Origin: Bacillota bacterium
Lineage (GTDB): Bacteria > Bacillota > Dethiobacteria > DTU022 > UBA8154
Assembly: GCA_012518675.1 (NCBI GenBank)
Contig: JAAYRR010000032.1
Coordinates: forward strand, 1 to 40,836
Direction of reading: 5' to 3'
DNA: 40,836 nucleotides
Every line of letters begins with the position of its first letter. The stretch's first letter is position 1. The notes beneath the pieces are model-generated. The model made no database searches. It worked only from the letters and a program-made list of their open reading frames with translations, and was not told where the DNA came from. The translations under genes were made by a program, and so were the position numbers. This document shows, piece by piece, positions 37,728 to 40,836 of this stretch.

Positions 37728-39149
37728 ATGTTTGAACTGGTTGTATTGGTAGCCTTACTGCTGTTTTTTGTCATCTTGGGTGTGCCGGTGGCCTTTGCCC
37801 TGGGCATAACTTCTGTAATAGGGATATCTGTTTTTTTATCACCGGCTCAACTTTCACAGATGGCCAATATATGTTATACACAGGCCTCTAGCTTAACCTT
37901 GATGGTGGCGCCGCTGTTTATCTTGATGTCTGAACTGATCAGCAGCGGTGGTTTGTCCAAAGATATTTTTGACGTTTTAAGCAGGTGGTTTAAAAAGTTC
38001 CCGGGGGGGCTGGCGATCAGCAACGTTTTTGCCTGTACGGTATTTGCTGCTTTATGCGGTTCCAGCCCTGTTACAGCGGTGACAATCGGTAAAATCAGTG
38101 TCCCGGAAATGATCAACAAAGGATATAACCGCGGCTTTAGCATCGGCTCCACGGTAGCCGGCGGCACGATCGGGATTTTAATTCCCCCCAGCTTGTCGCT
38201 GATTATCTACGGCGTAATTACTGAAACCTCCATCAGCAAGCTGTTTATGGCCGGTATAGTGCCCGGCCTGCTGCTTTCCTTGAGCTTTTGTATCTATATT
38301 TATCTTAAAGTTAAATTGAATCCTGCTATGGGGGGATTATCTGTTGAAGAGCCCCTGCCTGCTAAAAATTTGCCTACATTTAATGTGGCATCTTCCGGTA
38401 GTACGCCAGTGGATAATGTTGCTGCTGGCAAGCTGTCCGCGAAAAGTTTCTCTAATGGCGGTCCAGTTAGCGAAGGTTCAGATTTGGTAAGCCAGTCCTC
38501 CCTTGGCCGGGACCTGTTGATCATGGGGCCGCTCCTGTCGTTGATAATCGTTGTGCTGGGTTCCATGTTTTTGGGATATGTGACGCCTACCGAAGCGGCC
38601 GGGGTGGGTGCCTTTGGGGCATTTTTAATTGTTGTAGCCATGGGAAGGTTAACCTGGCCGTTATTTTTAAACGTACTTAAAGAAACTGCCAAAACCAGCG
38701 CCATGCTTTTATTTCTAATAATTTTTGGGTTGGTATTTTCTTATATGGCCAGCTCTTTAGGTATACCGCGGGAAATATCCGGTATATTGGTAGGTATTAG
38801 CACCAGCAAATGGGTTATTCTAACATTTGTACTGCTCTTTTGGGTGGCCGGAGGTTGTATCCTGGACCCCACAGGCTTAATAGTAATATCCATGCCCATC
38901 TTATACCCGCCTTTGCTGGCTTTGGGGTTCGAACCGATCTGGATCGGCATTATTTCCACACTTACAATTTGTATTGGCATGATTACCCCGCCGGTAGGCC
39001 TGAATTTATATGTTGTTAAGGGTATTACTGACGCCTCCTTTGAAGAAATTGTAGCCGGTTCGATGCCCTTCCTGCTGGTAATTGTAGTTGTCATGCTGAT
39101 TCTGATTGCTTTCCCGCAAATTGTGATGTTTGTACCCAATGCGATGTAG
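37728..39149 (+). CDS. dctM: TRAP transporter large permease (DctM family)
   Basis: GVPVAFALGITSV, GSSPVTAVTIGKISVPEMINKGYNRGFSIGSTVAGGTIGILIPPSLSLIIYGVITETSISKLFMAGIVPGLL, ITPPVGLNLYVVKGI. Confidence 0.95.
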   Translation: MFELVVLVALLLFFVILGVPVAFALGITSVIGISVFLSPAQLSQMANICYTQASSLTLMVAPLFILMSELISSGGLSKDIFDVLSRWFKKFPGGLAISNVFACTVFAALCGSSPVTAVTIGKISVPEMINKGYNRGFSIGSTVAGGTIGILIPPSLSLIIYGVITETSISKLFMAGIVPGLLLSLSFCIYIYLKVKLNPAMGGLSVEEPLPAKNLPTFNVASSGSTPVDNVAAGKLSAKSFSNGGPVSEGSDLVSQSSLGRDLLIMGPLLSLIIVVLGSMFLGYVTPTEAAGVGAFGAFLIVVAMGRLTWPLFLNVLKETAKTSAMLLFLIIFGLVFSYMASSLGIPREISGILVGISTSKWVILTFVLLFWVAGGCILDPTGLIVISMPILYPPLLALGFEPIWIGIISTLTICIGMITPPVGLNLYVVKGITDASFEEIVAGSMPFLLVIVVVMLILIAFPQIVMFVPNAM

Positions 39150-39278
39150 TTGAAATGCAACTGGATGGTAGAACAGGGCTCTTTTACATTTTCACATGGC
39201 AGCTTAAACGATTAAACCTGTAAGTTGTATTATTGACCTTTGCCGGCCGCCGGTACGGCGTTCTTTCAGAACGGATAC

Positions 39279-39319
39279 AAACCGGGGCTGGCATAATAAA
39301 CATATATTTACCCCGGTTT
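39279..39319 (+). terminator. hairpin downstream of dctM
   Basis: AAACCGGGG ... CCCCGGTTT 9-bp arms. Confidence 0.5.
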
Positions 39320-39340
39320 CTATTTGTAAAGTCCTTCTAG

Positions 39341-39379
39341 CCCGTCTGAAAGCCTAACAGTTATGCGCTTTCAGACGGG
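39341..39379. repeat. 13-bp perfect inverted repeat
   Basis: CCCGTCTGAAAGC-ctaacagttatgc-GCTTTCAGACGGG. Confidence 0.7.
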
Positions 39380-39669
39380 GTTTATACCAAAATCTAAAAT
39401 ATAAAAGTAAAGCGCTTTTAGGCACCTTAAATTGACAAATTTAAATAAAAAGATTTGCCCGGCAGCAGCACTGCTTCACAGGGTAAGCTGGGGGCAATCT
39501 GCAGTGCACAGTGCAAATTTTCAGCCTGCGGTGCGCCAATGGTTTTTGTAAATGTTACCTTAAAAGCATGATTTTTATTCGGCGAAGATGTCACCCCTGT
39601 GGCGACATTTTATCAGAACAAATTCAACATGACATTATCATAGAATAACTACATTTTGGTCTGCAGCGG

Positions 39670-39698
39670 TTGACAGGCTCGCTAAGAGTGGCTATAAT
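39670..39698 (+). promoter_or_regulatory. consensus sigma-A promoter of tRNA-Ala
   Basis: TTGACA-N17-TATAAT, exact consensus. Confidence 0.93.
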
Positions 39699-39717
39699 AT
39701 AAAAGGAAAATAAATGT

Positions 39718-39792
39718 GGGGCTGTGGCGCAGGGGGAGCGCGCCTCCTTGGCATGGAGGAGGCCGCGGGTTCGAATCCCGCCAGCTCCACCA
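39718..39792 (+). tRNA. tRNA-Ala (anticodon GGC), CCA encoded
   Basis: GGGGCTG acceptor pairing with CAGCTCC, CTCCTTGGCATGGAG anticodon stem-loop, GGTTCGAATCC T-loop, ACCA end. Confidence 0.96.
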
Positions 39793-39819
39793 TATTAAGT
39801 AAGCGAAATTGATGCAATC

Positions 39820-39848
39820 AAGACCCGCCGTAAGTGGCGGGTCTTTTG
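39820..39848 (+). terminator. terminator after tRNA-Ala
   Basis: AAGACCCGCC-gtaagt-GGCGGGTCTTTT. Confidence 0.92.
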
Positions 39849-39860
39849 TGTGCCGGGGCG

Positions 39861-39901
39861 TGCAACGGGGGCGGCGTGCAATAGGGACGGTTCCTGTTGC
39901 A
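39861..39901 (+). repeat. left REP-like repeat flanking RAYT
   Basis: TGCAATAGGGACGGTTCCTGTTGCA (39877-39901) preceded by partial copy TGCAACGGGGGCGG. Confidence 0.8.
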
Positions 39902-39942
39902 TCATAATCGATTGCATGTTAAAATTTCCTGGAGGTGATTTT

Positions 39943-40728
39943 ATGCCAAGAAGTGCACGCATGGAAAGTCCAACAGGTTATTATCATGCAATGATGAGAG
40001 GAAATAACCGCGAGGCAATTTTTTATAAAAACTCGGAAAAGAAATATTTTCTTGAGCTTTTAAAACAGCAGGTGGATAATGAAAATATTTCCTTGTCGGC
40101 CTATTGCCTGATGGACAACCATGTACACCTTTTAATTTATGCCAACCTTCAAAAAATGTCAGAGGCACTAAAGTGGATCAATATCAAATTTGCCGGCAAG
40201 TATAATTATAAGTATCAAAGGGTAGGACACGTATTCCAAGGCAGATTTAAAAGCGAAATAATTGATACGGAGGAATATTTTCTTCAGGTAATACGGTATA
40301 TACATAATAATCCTATTAAAGCTAAAATAACTGCAAAAGCACAGTCCTATGAATGGAGCAGTTATAATAGCTACATTGGGAATAAAAATTCCATAATAAA
40401 GGCTGCAGAAATGCAAAAGGTTATTGCTCTTTTCTCAAATTCAATAAAGAACTTTGTAAATTTTCATTTTGAAGAAGATGACAGCGAGTTTTTAGAAATC
40501 AAGGAAGATCTACTAAAAGAAAGGGAGGAAAAAGCTCAACAGATTATTAAACGACACCTTCTGGAAAGGTATGCAAGCACAGACCTGGAAGGCTTGTTGG
40601 GTTTAGAAAAAGATATTAAAGAAAATATCATAAAAGAAATGATTTCCAAGACACGTTTGACCCATAGAAGAATAGCAGAACTTATGAATGTTAGTAGGGG
40701 TATGGTCCACAATATTGCAAAAAAATAA
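39943..40728 (+). mobile_element. REP-associated tyrosine transposase (Y1/IS200-like family) with C-terminal HTH extension
   Basis: MPRSARMESPTGYYHAMMRGNNREAIFYKNSEKKYFLELL, LMDNHVHLLIY (HUH), VIRYIHNNPIKAKI, SYEWSSYNSYIG; C-terminal LTHRRIAELMNVSRGMVHNIAKK. Confidence 0.93.
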
Positions 40729-40807
40729 TGCTTATATATAGCGGTTATTGGATAAATAAGAAGAAGATCGTTTTGGTTAGTCAGAGGCCTATTTTATAAA
40801 CCTTTGG

Positions 40808-40834
40808 ATGCAGCAGGAACCGTCCCCGTTGCAT
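40808..40834 (-). repeat. right REP-like repeat flanking RAYT, inverted relative to the left copy
   Basis: ATGCAGCAGGAACCGTCCCCGTTGCAT; may continue past the window edge. Confidence 0.8.
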
Positions 40835-40836
40835 TC

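Overview
The window looks like a low-GC-to-mid-GC Clostridia/Peptococcaceae-type chromosome; this taxonomic guess is inference from gene content only. The first ~25 kb is mostly housekeeping: carA (truncated at the left edge), a TtcA/TilS-like PP-loop ATPase, nadE, galT-like, tig-clpP-clpX-lonB-lon, bioY-birA, a DUF1540 protein, valS, folC, nrdJ, an F420-0:glutamate-ligase-like protein and lnt. From ~25.3 to 39.4 kb there is an accessory catabolic island: a 2[4Fe-4S] ferredoxin, a cytoplasmic-looking single-subunit molybdopterin oxidoreductase, a GAF/AAA+/Fis sigma-54 activator, 3-hydroxyacyl-CoA dehydrogenase, crotonase, a DhbE-like acyl/aryl-CoA or AMP ligase, a short OYE-type FMN/[4Fe-4S] reductase and a TRAP transporter (DctP, DctQ, DctM). 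The window ends with tRNA-Ala(GGC) and a REP-associated tyrosine transposase (RAYT) flanked by inverted GGGACGGTTCC-type repeats.

The main finding is a self-contained regulon inside the island. Two sequences match the sigma-54 -24/-12 element: one near-perfect match divergent to the activator in front of the molybdoenzyme, and one in front of the acyl-CoA operon. Phased TGTNACA heptamers lie upstream of both and again in front of the TRAP genes. A decayed second copy of the activator C-terminus lies directly downstream of the intact activator.

Other notable items are a PyrR-type attenuator whose terminator arm contains the carA Shine-Dalgarno, a BirA operator overlapping the birA-bioY -35 box, a REP-like palindrome patch 27 kb from the RAYT that shares its repeat, and two small CDSs missing from the ORF track. 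All identifications are by eye; no database searches were run.
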